Notes: generated from the sequence alone by a model not told the origin. A DNA stretch of 8,375 nucleotides from Bacteriovoracaceae bacterium UBA1018 (GCA_002291495.1 DBAE01000139.1:9494-17868), one strand, 5' to 3'; shown: positions 1 to 6,830, counted from the first letter of the stretch. Numbers and translations: made by a program.

Positions 1-488
1 TTTCGAGTCCCATACGCGTCGAGAGCTACTTCCATTCCGAGTTCGGATAATAGCCCTTTCTGATCACCCACACTAAATTGAGTGCCGTTGACGGTCCGAG
101 TTGATTTTGGCTCGTTAAAGAGTACTGCCGCTGCCGCCCAGCCATTACAGTGTCCCCACCAAGACTCAAGACCAGGTTGATTACCATGGCGAGAGACTTC
201 CCATCCTGACGCATCTTGAGAGGATGGATTTGCACGATCATACTTAGACATTGAGGTAGCCAAAGCGCTTCCAGAATAGGGCCACCAATAACCTGCCCAC
301 GGCATGTTGCGCACTTTTCCTTCGGAAAACCTTCGAATCAATAAAGCAAAATTTCTTTCGCCTTGGATTTGTCCTGCTTGTGGAACTCGAGGGTAGGGAT
401 TAGATCCTGACTCGGAGTCATCTGAATCATTTCCGCACGAAAGAAGTCCGAGGGATAAAAGTGAGAGAGTAATGATGATGCGCTTCAT
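1..488 (-). CDS. Partial lipoprotein with transglutaminase-elicitor-like Cys motif (C-terminus beyond the left edge)
   Basis: Reading the minus strand from the ATG at 488 gives 162 uninterrupted codons to the window edge. Residues 1-18 form a lipoprotein signal peptide: MKR, a hydrophobic stretch, and a lipobox ending LLS-C18, followed by a Ser/Asp-rich linker at 19-30. Cys18 would be lipidated, and Asp at +3 with Gly at +1 leaves the final membrane uncertain. Residues 61-71 (NMPWAGYWWPY) and 109-127 (SWWGHCNGWAAA followed by a FNEP) resemble the core of the transglutaminase-elicitor family known from Phytophthora GP42 and some bacteria, where the Cys of a WxGxCxxWA motif is the nucleophile. 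Here that residue would be Cys114. The His and Asp partners would lie in the missing part. The enzyme assignment is inference from motif resemblance; it could cross-link or cleave peptides or be inactive. No good Shine-Dalgarno precedes the ATG, but the signal peptide supports this start. The gene is divergent from the porin gene. Confidence 0.62.
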   Translation of the reverse strand, partial: MKRIIITLSLLSLGLLSCGNDSDDSESGSNPYPRVPQAGQIQGERNFALLIRRFSEGKVRNMPWAGYWWPYSGSALATSMSKYDRANPSSQDASGWEVSRHGNQPGLESWWGHCNGWAAAAVLFNEPKSTRTVNGTQFSVGDQKGLLSELGMEVALDAYGTR

Positions 489-539
489 GGTGCGCAAAGG
501 AGCTTCAAAGTTTATACCTAGTCATGATAGTGATTTCTT
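489..539. promoter_or_regulatory. Divergent intergenic region, presumed promoters and possible operator
   Basis: These 51 bp separate the start codons of the divergent lipoprotein and porin genes, so both promoters should lie here or just inside either gene. A near-palindrome, CTAgTCATGATAG, sits at 518-530. AT-rich hexamers that could act as -10 elements (TATACC on plus, TATAAA on minus) are present, but no convincing -35 partner is visible at proper spacing. Neither gene has a strong ribosome-binding site. The regulatory role is inferred from layout. Confidence 0.35.
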
Positions 540-1724
540 ATGAAGCTCAATCGATACCTATCGCTCAGCACATCGTGTTTTCTTTTCGGTTTTATTTCAA
601 TCGGATTGGCCTCTACGGCCTTCGCAGAAATTTCAGTTCAGCATTATGGATTTATTAAACCAACGCTCACGCTTTCAGGTAACGCAGCGTCAAGTTTTGG
701 CAATAAAAATATGAATGCCGCCACTGCTGCGTTTCCTATCACCAATAGGTTGGATGAACGTGGGAGAACGAATTTTAATATCGGCCAAAGTCGATATGGA
801 ATGGACATCAAAGCGAATGAGCAGCTGACGGGCAGAATCGAACTTGATTTCGTCAATTTTGATAAAGCGTCACCTTCGACTGCAGCATTGCCTCGAGTGC
901 GTATCGCAAAGATAGAGTATTCAATGAGTGAGGGTCTTACAATCATGGCAGGTCAAGACTGGGATTTGTTTTCGCCTGTGAATCCTCATACTTTCAATTT
1001 TGTCGGTAATTACTTCCAAGGAGGTAACTCCGGTTTTATGAGGCAGCAACTTAACTTAAAGTGCAGATCGGAAAGCACTGAAGTTGCGGTAGGCCTAGGA
1101 AGTCCAGGTAACAATAATGATCGTGGTGATGCTTCAGTTGAATTAACCGAATTGCCCGTACTTCAGGCTCGATTGACGTACCTTATTGATCCAAAAAATA
1201 AACTGGGTACTGGCGCTCTTTATAATCGGCGTGGTTACATCCTAGGTAATGATGTAATTAGACGCTCAGTGCTGGGTTATACTCTTTTTGCAGATCTCGA
1301 GTTCAGCCCAATGATCCAATTCAGGACAGAAGGTTATTACGGTCGCAATCTGAATGACAGCGGCGCTCTCACCCTCAGTAATGGGAATGCCAATCAAACT
1401 CAAAACGAAATTGGCGGATACGCTACGACAAAAATTAATCTCGATGCGAAGCTATCTGTTTTTGGTGGGGTAGGTATAGCGAAAGTCCTAAATGATGAGG
1501 ACGTAGCGATATCTGTGGTCTCGTCAAGCGCGGGAATTACTCAATCAGTGAACAACTCTATTACTGAAAATAAGCAGATCAAAGCGGGTATCGCCTATAA
1601 ACCACAACCAGAGCTAACTACTTACATTGAACTTGCTCGTTTTATAACCAATTACCGTGCAGTCGGCAGCGATCTCGCTGCGAACAATACTGCAGCGGAA
1701 TTAGGAATGCTTCTGAATTTCTAG
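540..1724 (+). CDS. Outer-membrane porin, DcaP-like
   Basis: The 394-residue product has a Sec signal peptide (hydrophobic core at about 10-24, signal peptidase I site A-F-A after residue 29), giving a mature protein of about 365 residues. The mature part opens with VQHYGFIKPTLTLSG, continues in alternating polar/hydrophobic strands separated by Asn/Gly-rich loops, and ends ...GMLLNF, with the terminal Phe expected for a BAM-inserted beta-barrel. The segments GRIELDFVNF (98-107) and MAGQDWDLFSPVNPH (136-150), then a Gly/Asn-rich turn with FMRQQ, resemble DcaP-type trimeric porins, in which a GQ-W segment follows the early hairpins. It would sit in the outer membrane as a diffusion channel; the substrate cannot be read from sequence. 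One Cys (175) lies in a predicted strand, so a disulfide is unlikely. The start is set by the signal peptide; the ribosome-binding site is weak. The gene stands alone and ends at a strong terminator. Confidence 0.72.
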   Translation: MKLNRYLSLSTSCFLFGFISIGLASTAFAEISVQHYGFIKPTLTLSGNAASSFGNKNMNAATAAFPITNRLDERGRTNFNIGQSRYGMDIKANEQLTGRIELDFVNFDKASPSTAALPRVRIAKIEYSMSEGLTIMAGQDWDLFSPVNPHTFNFVGNYFQGGNSGFMRQQLNLKCRSESTEVAVGLGSPGNNNDRGDASVELTELPVLQARLTYLIDPKNKLGTGALYNRRGYILGNDVIRRSVLGYTLFADLEFSPMIQFRTEGYYGRNLNDSGALTLSNGNANQTQNEIGGYATTKINLDAKLSVFGGVGIAKVLNDEDVAISVVSSSAGITQSVNNSITENKQIKAGIAYKPQPELTTYIELARFITNYRAVGSDLAANNTAAELGMLLNF

Positions 1725-1750
1725 ATTGGCTCGGGTTAAGTTAGGAAAGA

Positions 1751-1786
1751 AAAAAGGGCGGTCTCAGCAATGAGACCGCCCTTTTT
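1751..1786. terminator. Bidirectional Rho-independent terminator
   Basis: A perfect 16-bp inverted repeat (AAAAAGGGCGGTCTCA and its complement) encloses a GCAA tetraloop. The stem has a GC-rich core and is flanked by A-runs on the left and T-runs on the right, so each strand gives a GC hairpin followed by a U-tract. It lies 26 bp past the porin stop and 2 bp past the hpf stop, so it should end both convergent transcripts. Confidence 0.93.
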
Positions 1787-1788
1787 AT

Positions 1789-2106
1789 TTATTCGCCGCT
1801 AGCGGCGTTATGTCTATGAAGATGATTGGTGACAATTTCTTTGTGCTTACGAAGTTGTTTTTCAATTTTGTCGACTGTCAGATCTACGCAGGCGTAGATA
1901 TCCGAGGCTTCTGAATCACTGTAGTAATCCATATTATTGCCTGTCATGTGGCAGTGAGCGTTGAAATTGTGTTTTCCGACGCTAAATGTCCATCTTACGT
2001 CGATTTTGCCATCGAAATACTTCTTCAGCTTGTCAGACTTTTCGGTTGCGTATCCTCGTAATGCGTCGCTCGCATCGATATTCTTGAAGCTGATTTGTAA
2101 GTTCAT
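1789..2106 (-). CDS. hpf: Ribosome hibernation-promoting factor, short form (HPF/YfiA family)
   Basis: The 105-residue product is the single-domain form of the ribosomal S30AE/HPF family, which binds the decoding region of idle 30S subunits and blocks tRNA and mRNA during slow growth. Visible family features are the N-terminal beta strand MNLQISFKNIDASDALRGYA with its amphipathic helix, the strand around residues 46-56 (HNFNAHCHMTG), and the conserved C-terminal helix DIYACVDLTVDKIEKQLRKHKE (69-90), rich in basic residues that contact rRNA. Length fits short HPF (about 95-110), with no C-terminal dimerization domain as in long HPF. A good Shine-Dalgarno, GAGGAA (complement of 2114-2119), lies 7 nt before the ATG. 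It is the last gene of the lpt-rpoN block, 128 bp after rpoN, leaving room for its own promoter, though I could not identify one. Placement after rpoN matches the common proteobacterial order. Confidence 0.93.
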   Translation of the reverse strand: MNLQISFKNIDASDALRGYATEKSDKLKKYFDGKIDVRWTFSVGKHNFNAHCHMTGNNMDYYSDSEASDIYACVDLTVDKIEKQLRKHKEIVTNHLHRHNAASGE

Positions 2107-2234
2107 GAAACAGTTCCTCGCTTTCGGTGGTGGTGAGACAACAACTCAAACAGGTTCTGCGTATCTAGATCTTATTGTCTGGGTCTCTATAGTCCGTTAC
2201 TATTGCAACTTTTGTGTACTGAGCCCAAATCCGA

Positions 2235-3740
2235 TTAGATAATCTTTTTTCGTTTCCCTGAGGAAAGAATGCCTAACATGTCGCGGTATTTTGCCACGGT
2301 ACGTCGCGCGATCTCGATGTTTTCACTTCGTAAAAGTTCAACAATCTTTTGATCGGAAAGGGGATTGCGAGCATCCTCTTTTGTGACCATTTGACGAATT
2401 TTTTCTTTAACTGCTTCACTCGCCAATGAATCACTTCCATCAGCCGCGTTGATACTGGAATTAAAGAAATATTTCAGTTCAAAGATACCGACCGGAGTGT
2501 GAACAAATTTATTGGTCGTGACACGTGAGATCGTTGATTCATGCATCCCAATGTCGTTTGCTACATCTTTCAGAATCATTGGCTTAAGGTGTTGAACACC
2601 TTTTTCAAAGAAGTCGCGCTGGCGCTTCACGATCGCGTCAGTCACCTTATAAATGGTCTTTTGGCGATTGTGGATTGAACGAATTAACCAAACGGCCGAC
2701 CGAAGCTTTTCCTGTACGTATTCTTTAGTCAGCTTATTATTGGTGCCCGCAGCACCTTCTTTTTGAGCCGCCGACAGGATGTTCTTGTAGTAGGGGGAGA
2801 TCCTCAGTTTAGGCATCCCATCTTCATTCAGAACAATGACAAACTCTTCACCGACTTTATAAACGTAAATGTCTGGAGTGATATATTGTGTGTCACTCGT
2901 GTGAAAGGAGCGGCCTGGTTTTGGTTCAAATTCCAAAATGAGTTTGGTGGCTTCAATCACTTTATCCAAAGATACGCCTAAAGCCTTTGCCGCTGCTTGA
3001 TAGTTCTTACGCTCAAGGTCACCGAGGTGACTTTCAATGATCTTTTCGACCAATGGCTGTCTCGGATTCATGAAACGCGCCTGAATTGCCAAACATTCCT
3101 GCAAATTGCGCGAGCCTACGCCCACTGGGTCAAAGTTTTGCACGATTTTGAGGATCTCTTCGGCATCCTCCATGTGCATCCCTACTTCTTCAGCGAGGTC
3201 AGCGAGATTAGCATTGAGGTAGCCGTCATCAGATAGATTTCCAATTACTAGCTCGCCTAATTTACGCTCTTCGTCGGTCAACGCAGCCATCGAGAGCTGC
3301 CAAGCCAAATGATCTTCGAGAGAAGTAGTTTTAGTTAAAATGTTTTCGAAGCTTGGTAGTTCCTCGTTAATCTCGCGCATAGACGGCGCAGAGCTTGAGT
3401 TCGAATTAAATTCTTCAACGTAGGATTCCCAATTAAAATCGTCCTTACCAGCGACCAGCTGTTCCTCTTTAGGAGTAGGCTTCATGAAAGCATCTTCATC
3501 GCGACGCTGTTCAGATTCGGGATCGACAGGGTGGTCTGCTTCCATTTCAGGAGATTGAGTACTCTCTCCATCAGGAGTTTCTGTGAGCTCCTCGAGAATG
3601 GGGTTTTCCATCATCTCTTGGTTGACGACTTCCGCTAATTCAATGCGGTTCAGCTGCAAGAGCTTGATGGCTTGCTGCAGCTGCGGTGTCATGACGAGCT
3701 GCTGACTGAGCCTTAGGCTTTGTTTGATCTCTAGTGCCAT
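2235..3740 (-). CDS. rpoN: RNA polymerase sigma-54 factor
   Basis: This is a full-length sigma-54 of 501 residues (family about 450-500). Region I (1-50) is Gln/Leu-rich (SLRLSQQLVMTPQLQQAIKLLQL) and is the part that binds activator and holds the holoenzyme closed. Region II (about 51-125) is an acidic low-complexity linker. The core-binding domain follows, with EDHLAWQLSM (142-151), DDGYLN (171-176) and FDPVGVGSRNLQECL (203-217). A helix-turn-helix spans about 390-413 (LKDVANDIGMHESTISRVTTNK), and the diagnostic RpoN box ARRTVAKYR is at 478-486, recognising the -24 element. All key regions are present, so it should be functional, requiring AAA+ enhancer-binding activators that are not in this window. 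It lies 51 bp downstream of lptB. The start is chosen because MALEIKQSLRLSQQL aligns with the usual N-terminus; the ribosome-binding site is modest. Confidence 0.98.
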   Translation of the reverse strand: MALEIKQSLRLSQQLVMTPQLQQAIKLLQLNRIELAEVVNQEMMENPILEELTETPDGESTQSPEMEADHPVDPESEQRRDEDAFMKPTPKEEQLVAGKDDFNWESYVEEFNSNSSSAPSMREINEELPSFENILTKTTSLEDHLAWQLSMAALTDEERKLGELVIGNLSDDGYLNANLADLAEEVGMHMEDAEEILKIVQNFDPVGVGSRNLQECLAIQARFMNPRQPLVEKIIESHLGDLERKNYQAAAKALGVSLDKVIEATKLILEFEPKPGRSFHTSDTQYITPDIYVYKVGEEFVIVLNEDGMPKLRISPYYKNILSAAQKEGAAGTNNKLTKEYVQEKLRSAVWLIRSIHNRQKTIYKVTDAIVKRQRDFFEKGVQHLKPMILKDVANDIGMHESTISRVTTNKFVHTPVGIFELKYFFNSSINAADGSDSLASEAVKEKIRQMVTKEDARNPLSDQKIVELLRSENIEIARRTVAKYRDMLGILSSGKRKKII

Positions 3741-3757
3741 ATTCCCACTACTTCCCC

Positions 3758-3776
3758 GTTAACTACATTGGTTAAC
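3758..3776. repeat. Paired GTTAAC palindromes in the lptB-rpoN gap
   Basis: Two copies of the 6-bp palindrome GTTAAC are spaced by 7 bp (GTTAAC-TACATTG-GTTAAC), so the block reads as both a direct and an inverted repeat. It lies 18 bp upstream of the rpoN start codon, inside the 51-bp gap after lptB. It could be an operator, a weak hairpin near the rpoN leader, or chance; no function is established. Confidence 0.3.
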
Positions 3777-3791
3777 AACATCTACTTCTTA

Positions 3792-4532
3792 TCAGAAATG
3801 GAAGTTCTCTCCCAGGTACGTTTCGCGAGCCGCCTTACTATTAGCAATCTCTTGAGGAGTACCCCTTTCCAATATCTTACCATCACTCAATAAATAACCC
3901 AAATCACAAATCTCTAATGTTTCTCGCACGTTATGATCGGTTATGAGTACCCCAATCTGACGCTTCTTAAGGATTTGGATCATTCTTTGAATGTCTCCTA
4001 CCGCGATCGGGTCGATCCCGGCGAAAGGCTCATCTAGCAAAAGGAATACCGGATTTAAAGCCAAAGCTCTAGCAACCTCAACACGGCGCCTTTCTCCTCC
4101 GGAAAGGGTAAAGGCTTTCTGCTGTGCAATATGATTAATATTAAACTCATCGAGCAGTCTATGGAGCTGTTCTTGTCGCTGGGAAGCGCTCAGGGGCAGC
4201 GTTTCTAGCACCGTCATAATGTTTTCACTGACTGTCATACGGCGAAAGACAGATGCTTCCTGTGGCAAATAAGCGATGCCGTGTTTGGCTCTTTGATGCA
4301 TAGGCCACTGAGAGATTTCTTTACTGTCGAGTAGGACTTGTCCTTCGTCAGCCTTGACGAGACCCACGACCATATAAAAAGAGGTGGTTTTGCCCGCCCC
4401 ATTGGGGCCTAAAAGGCCGACCACTTGACCAGAATGGACTTCAAAACTGACCCCTTTAACGACTTTTCTTCCTTTATAGGCCTTATGAATTTCGACAGCC
4501 TTTAAGCAATGAATCGGTTTTGTCTCGGACAT
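3792..4532 (-). CDS. lptB: LPS export ABC transporter ATP-binding protein LptB
   Basis: The 246-residue ATPase is the expected LptB size (about 240). In order: Walker A GPNGAGKTT (42-50), Q-loop Gln91 in AYLPQEASVFRRMTV, ABC signature LSGGERRRVEVARAL (143-157), Walker B FLLLDEP (163-169) with catalytic Glu168, AGIDP D-loop (171-175), and switch His200 in LITDHNVRETL. The YLPQEASVFRRMTV and PFAGIDPIAV segments separate LptB from generic branched-chain amino acid ATPases. As a cytoplasmic dimer under LptF/LptG (not in this window) it would drive LPS extraction from the inner membrane. It begins 3 nt after the lptC/lptA stop; the junction reads TAG-TTC-ATG, and its Shine-Dalgarno AGGAG (complement of 4542-4546) lies inside the last codons of the upstream gene. 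This suggests translational coupling and co-transcription with the upstream gene, rpoN and probably hpf. Confidence 0.97.
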   Translation of the reverse strand: MSETKPIHCLKAVEIHKAYKGRKVVKGVSFEVHSGQVVGLLGPNGAGKTTSFYMVVGLVKADEGQVLLDSKEISQWPMHQRAKHGIAYLPQEASVFRRMTVSENIMTVLETLPLSASQRQEQLHRLLDEFNINHIAQQKAFTLSGGERRRVEVARALALNPVFLLLDEPFAGIDPIAVGDIQRMIQILKKRQIGVLITDHNVRETLEICDLGYLLSDGKILERGTPQEIANSKAARETYLGENFHF

Positions 4533-4535
4533 GAA

Positions 4536-5729
4536 CTAAGGCTCCTGTTTTTCACCTTCGCTGTAAGCATTGCTATGTTCAACCTCAACAATGTCGGTAT
4601 CTCGATGAACAACGATGATGTCTCCCGTAACAGTATCATTATCTTGGTAGACTTGAGGGAACTCTTTTAAAATGATCACGTTTCGGCGGGTATCAAAGTC
4701 AGCTCTTCCACCGGTTCCGTAGCGACTTGCTTCATCTTTGCTTTTAGGAACTTCTCGAATGTACACGTCTTCATAAGCGGTCAAGTATTGAAGGACCTGA
4801 GCGAGATCACCGTAACGTAAGTCAGTACGTCGAGATTTTGCAAACATTCCGGGTTGAGTGATTTCAACAAAGCGATCTTTCAATGGACGCTTTTCATACA
4901 TGGTAAAATGGGCGAGCTGATCATTTCGATAGATAATACAGTGGTCGGATTTGATCGTCGTTTTTTCAGCAACTCCTGCAGTGGCTTGACCTTTAGAGCT
5001 CGAGCTCGGGCTACCTTTGTACATAGTCACGACTACGGCTTGGGGTAGGACGATCTGAGAATCTCCCATGGCAAATGAAAGTCCGTTGCTCTCAAACTCC
5101 ATTTTTTGTTCAGAGCTGTTTTCAGAATCACTCTCGTCGCCAAATCCTTTGACGTGATAGGCAACTGGGATGTCGATCTTCTTGGTTTGAGGGCGGTATT
5201 TTAGATATTCGCTCTCGGTCATAAAACCATCTGGAAACTTAGTTTTTACATCACCAAATACTTCGAGATCTTTTTGATTCATGAAGTACTTGGCTTCTTT
5301 GCCACGAACGACAGTGATCTTGTCATCAGCATCGTACAAATATGCCGTGACATCTCGTGCGTGGACCATGCGCTCTTTCTGATACAGGAAGGCTTTTTTA
5401 GCGATCAACTTCCATTGTTTATGCCCCGACTGAGTAGAAACATAATCAAATCCCTCGACCGTGTAGTCGGGGACTTTATTCTTAGGAATCCCTGTAGCCA
5501 GGATGCTTTCAGAATCCTGGTTTGGAAGGAGTTCTGACTCCGTAATTGCCTCTGATTTGCGGTCGTCGTTTTGTTCAAGGTTTTTTGGGCTCAACGCCAC
5601 AATCTGCATGATGATTAAGCCCGCGATTCCCAAAAGAAATAGGGGACGCAGGCGGCGCAGTTGGGTGGATTGGAGCTGTTTGAGCATGGATCTAAGCGTA
5701 ACCCATTTCCGCCTAGAATCGTAGGCCAT
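4536..5729 (-). CDS. LptC-LptA-like fusion protein for LPS transport
   Basis: The 397-residue product has a basic N-terminus, one membrane segment at about 29-46 (LFLLGIAGLIIMQIVAL) and a long periplasmic part. Residues about 86-222 look like LptC: VEGFDYVSTQSGHKQWKLIA, then paired beta strands with KITVVRGKEAKYFM, DLEVFGDVKTKFPDG and ESEYLKYRP. An Ser/Gly/Lys-rich linker follows at about 238-256. The C-terminal part (about 259-390) resembles an LptA/OstA beta-jellyroll, with repeated strand pairs ending GGRADFDTRRNVIILKEFPQV and DTVTGDIIVVHRDTDIVEVEHSNA. LptC (about 190 residues) and LptA (about 180) are usually separate, and their summed length fits this protein. It would be anchored in the inner membrane, take LPS from LptBFG and extend towards LptD. 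It heads the operon with lptB. The start is uncertain: Met15 (ATG at 5687) is an alternative, and neither has a strong ribosome-binding site. The LptC part is firm; the fusion is inference from strand pattern and length. Confidence 0.8.
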   Translation of the reverse strand: MAYDSRRKWVTLRSMLKQLQSTQLRRLRPLFLLGIAGLIIMQIVALSPKNLEQNDDRKSEAITESELLPNQDSESILATGIPKNKVPDYTVEGFDYVSTQSGHKQWKLIAKKAFLYQKERMVHARDVTAYLYDADDKITVVRGKEAKYFMNQKDLEVFGDVKTKFPDGFMTESEYLKYRPQTKKIDIPVAYHVKGFGDESDSENSSEQKMEFESNGLSFAMGDSQIVLPQAVVVTMYKGSPSSSSKGQATAGVAEKTTIKSDHCIIYRNDQLAHFTMYEKRPLKDRFVEITQPGMFAKSRRTDLRYGDLAQVLQYLTAYEDVYIREVPKSKDEASRYGTGGRADFDTRRNVIILKEFPQVYQDNDTVTGDIIVVHRDTDIVEVEHSNAYSEGEKQEP

Positions 5730-5756
5730 TCAGGTGTAGGATCCCGATACTTACTT
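5730..5756. promoter_or_regulatory. Very short divergent gap between lpt and mevalonate operons
   Basis: Only 27 bp separate the chosen starts of two divergent operons, so promoters for each must overlap here and reach into the other gene's 5' coding end. No clear -35/-10 pair is visible on either strand; a TAGAAT hexamer at 5714-5719 is a weak -10 candidate for the plus operon. If the lptC/lptA gene really starts at 5687, the gap grows to 69 bp. The regulatory role is inferred from layout only. Confidence 0.35.
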
Positions 5757-6830
5757 ATGGACATTAAGCAGTTTGAAGAACGCAAGCGCGGGCATATTCG
5801 CCACGCACTCTTAGAACGACACCAAGCGTCAGGTTTGAGCGGCTTGGAAAGTGTCCACCTCGACCATGAGGCGCTTCCAGATTTTGATTTGGAAGAAGTA
5901 AATCTTTCGACTTCTTGTTTAGGACTTCCTCTGAAGACCCCGTTTTATATCGCAGGTATGACAGCCGGCCATCCAGATGCACCGGCATTAAACCGAGTGC
6001 TCGCTTCGCACTGCCATGCTCGCGGTTGGGCCATGGGTGTAGGGTCTCAACGCCGAGATTTTGAAATGGGTGGAATGGGCGCGGGTGTTGATCAGTGGTC
6101 TCAAATTACTGGGGACCTTCCGGAGCTTGTTCTGTTTGCTAATTTAGGAATTACACAAATCGTTCCGAGAGAAGGGCGAGGTTTTGAGCAAATTTTAGAT
6201 TCAGTTCAAAACCTTTGTGAATCGATTCGAGCCAAAGCGTTGGTTATTCACCTCAATGCACTTCAAGAATGTATGCAGCCTGAAGGAACCCCTTATTTTA
6301 GAGGAGCTGAGATTGCCCTGAAAAATCTTTGTTCACGTCTCAACTTACCAGTTGTTCTCAAAGAAACAGGCTGCGGTTTTTCGAAGTCGACACTTCAACG
6401 TCTAGCTCAGATTGAGCTTGGAGCGATCGATGTGAGCGGCCTAGGTGGTACACACTGGGGTCGCATTGAGGGCGGACGCGCAGAAGAGACTGGACACTCT
6501 CTTCATGCAGAAGCTGCTAAAACATTCTCGACCTGGGGCCAACCCACCGCTCAAGTCGTGATGGATGCGGCTCATACCCTTTCTGGCCTAGAGATCTGGG
6601 CTTCAGGGGGCGTGAGATCAGGACTAGATGCAGCTAAACTTATTGCGCTTGGCGCACATCGCGTTGGTTATGCCAAGCCCGCGCTGGAAGCGGCTCTTCG
6701 AACCCTTGAAAAAAGTTCACAAGACTTAGATGACTGGATGAGATTACAAGAGTACGAACTGAAAGTAGCACTCTTTTGCACCGGCCGTAGGACTCCTGCA
6801 ATACTGAAAGGCACCTATAATGGAAGATAA
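5757..6830 (+). CDS. fni: Type 2 isopentenyl-diphosphate delta-isomerase (FMN-dependent)
   Basis: The 357-residue protein belongs to the FMN- and NAD(P)H-dependent TIM-barrel IPP isomerases (about 340-360 residues), which interconvert IPP and DMAPP in the cytoplasm. Family marks, numbered from the ATG at 5757, are EERKRGHIRHAL (7-18), HLDHEALPDFDLEEVNLST (34-52), FYIAGMTAGH (63-72, usually MTGG), GVGSQRRDFE (94-103), VIHLNALQECMQPEG (163-177) with Asn167, Gln170 and catalytic-type Glu171, LKETGCGFS (201-209), AIDVSGLGGTHWGRIE (223-238) and the phosphate/FMN loop ASGGVRSGLDAAKLIALGA (282-300). The open frame extends upstream to 5661, but those codons overlap the opposite-strand lptC/lptA gene and match nothing in the family, so 5757 is preferred even though its ribosome-binding site is weak. 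It is the first gene of the mevalonate operon and overlaps mvaA by 11 bp. Confidence 0.95.
   Translation: MDIKQFEERKRGHIRHALLERHQASGLSGLESVHLDHEALPDFDLEEVNLSTSCLGLPLKTPFYIAGMTAGHPDAPALNRVLASHCHARGWAMGVGSQRRDFEMGGMGAGVDQWSQITGDLPELVLFANLGITQIVPREGRGFEQILDSVQNLCESIRAKALVIHLNALQECMQPEGTPYFRGAEIALKNLCSRLNLPVVLKETGCGFSKSTLQRLAQIELGAIDVSGLGGTHWGRIEGGRAEETGHSLHAEAAKTFSTWGQPTAQVVMDAAHTLSGLEIWASGGVRSGLDAAKLIALGAHRVGYAKPALEAALRTLEKSSQDLDDWMRLQEYELKVALFCTGRRTPAILKGTYNGR

Noticed and set aside
26..241. Minus-strand 71-codon open frame
   Set aside because: It lies in a different frame within the partial lipoprotein gene, which has a signal peptide and family motif. The short frame has neither.
644..946. 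Minus-strand 100-codon open frame
   Set aside because: It lies entirely opposite the porin coding region and shows no signal, domain or ribosome-binding site.
2107..2234. Possible sigma-54 promoter or autoregulatory site for hpf downstream of rpoN
   Set aside because: No GG-N10-GC element of the -24/-12 type was found on the hpf strand; a TTGCA sequence is present but has no correctly spaced partner.
1961..2242. Plus-strand 93-codon open frame
   Set aside because: It overlaps hpf antisense and the hpf-rpoN gap, and its sequence looks like the reverse shadow of HPF with no recognisable features.
5503..5724. Plus-strand open frame with Arg-rich segment
   Set aside because: It is the antisense of the basic and hydrophobic N-terminus of the LptC-like protein; no independent support.
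5661..5756. Longer N-terminus for the isomerase starting at 5661
   Set aside because: The 32 extra codons are antisense to the lptC/lptA start and do not resemble the family N-terminus, which begins at the ATG at 5757.
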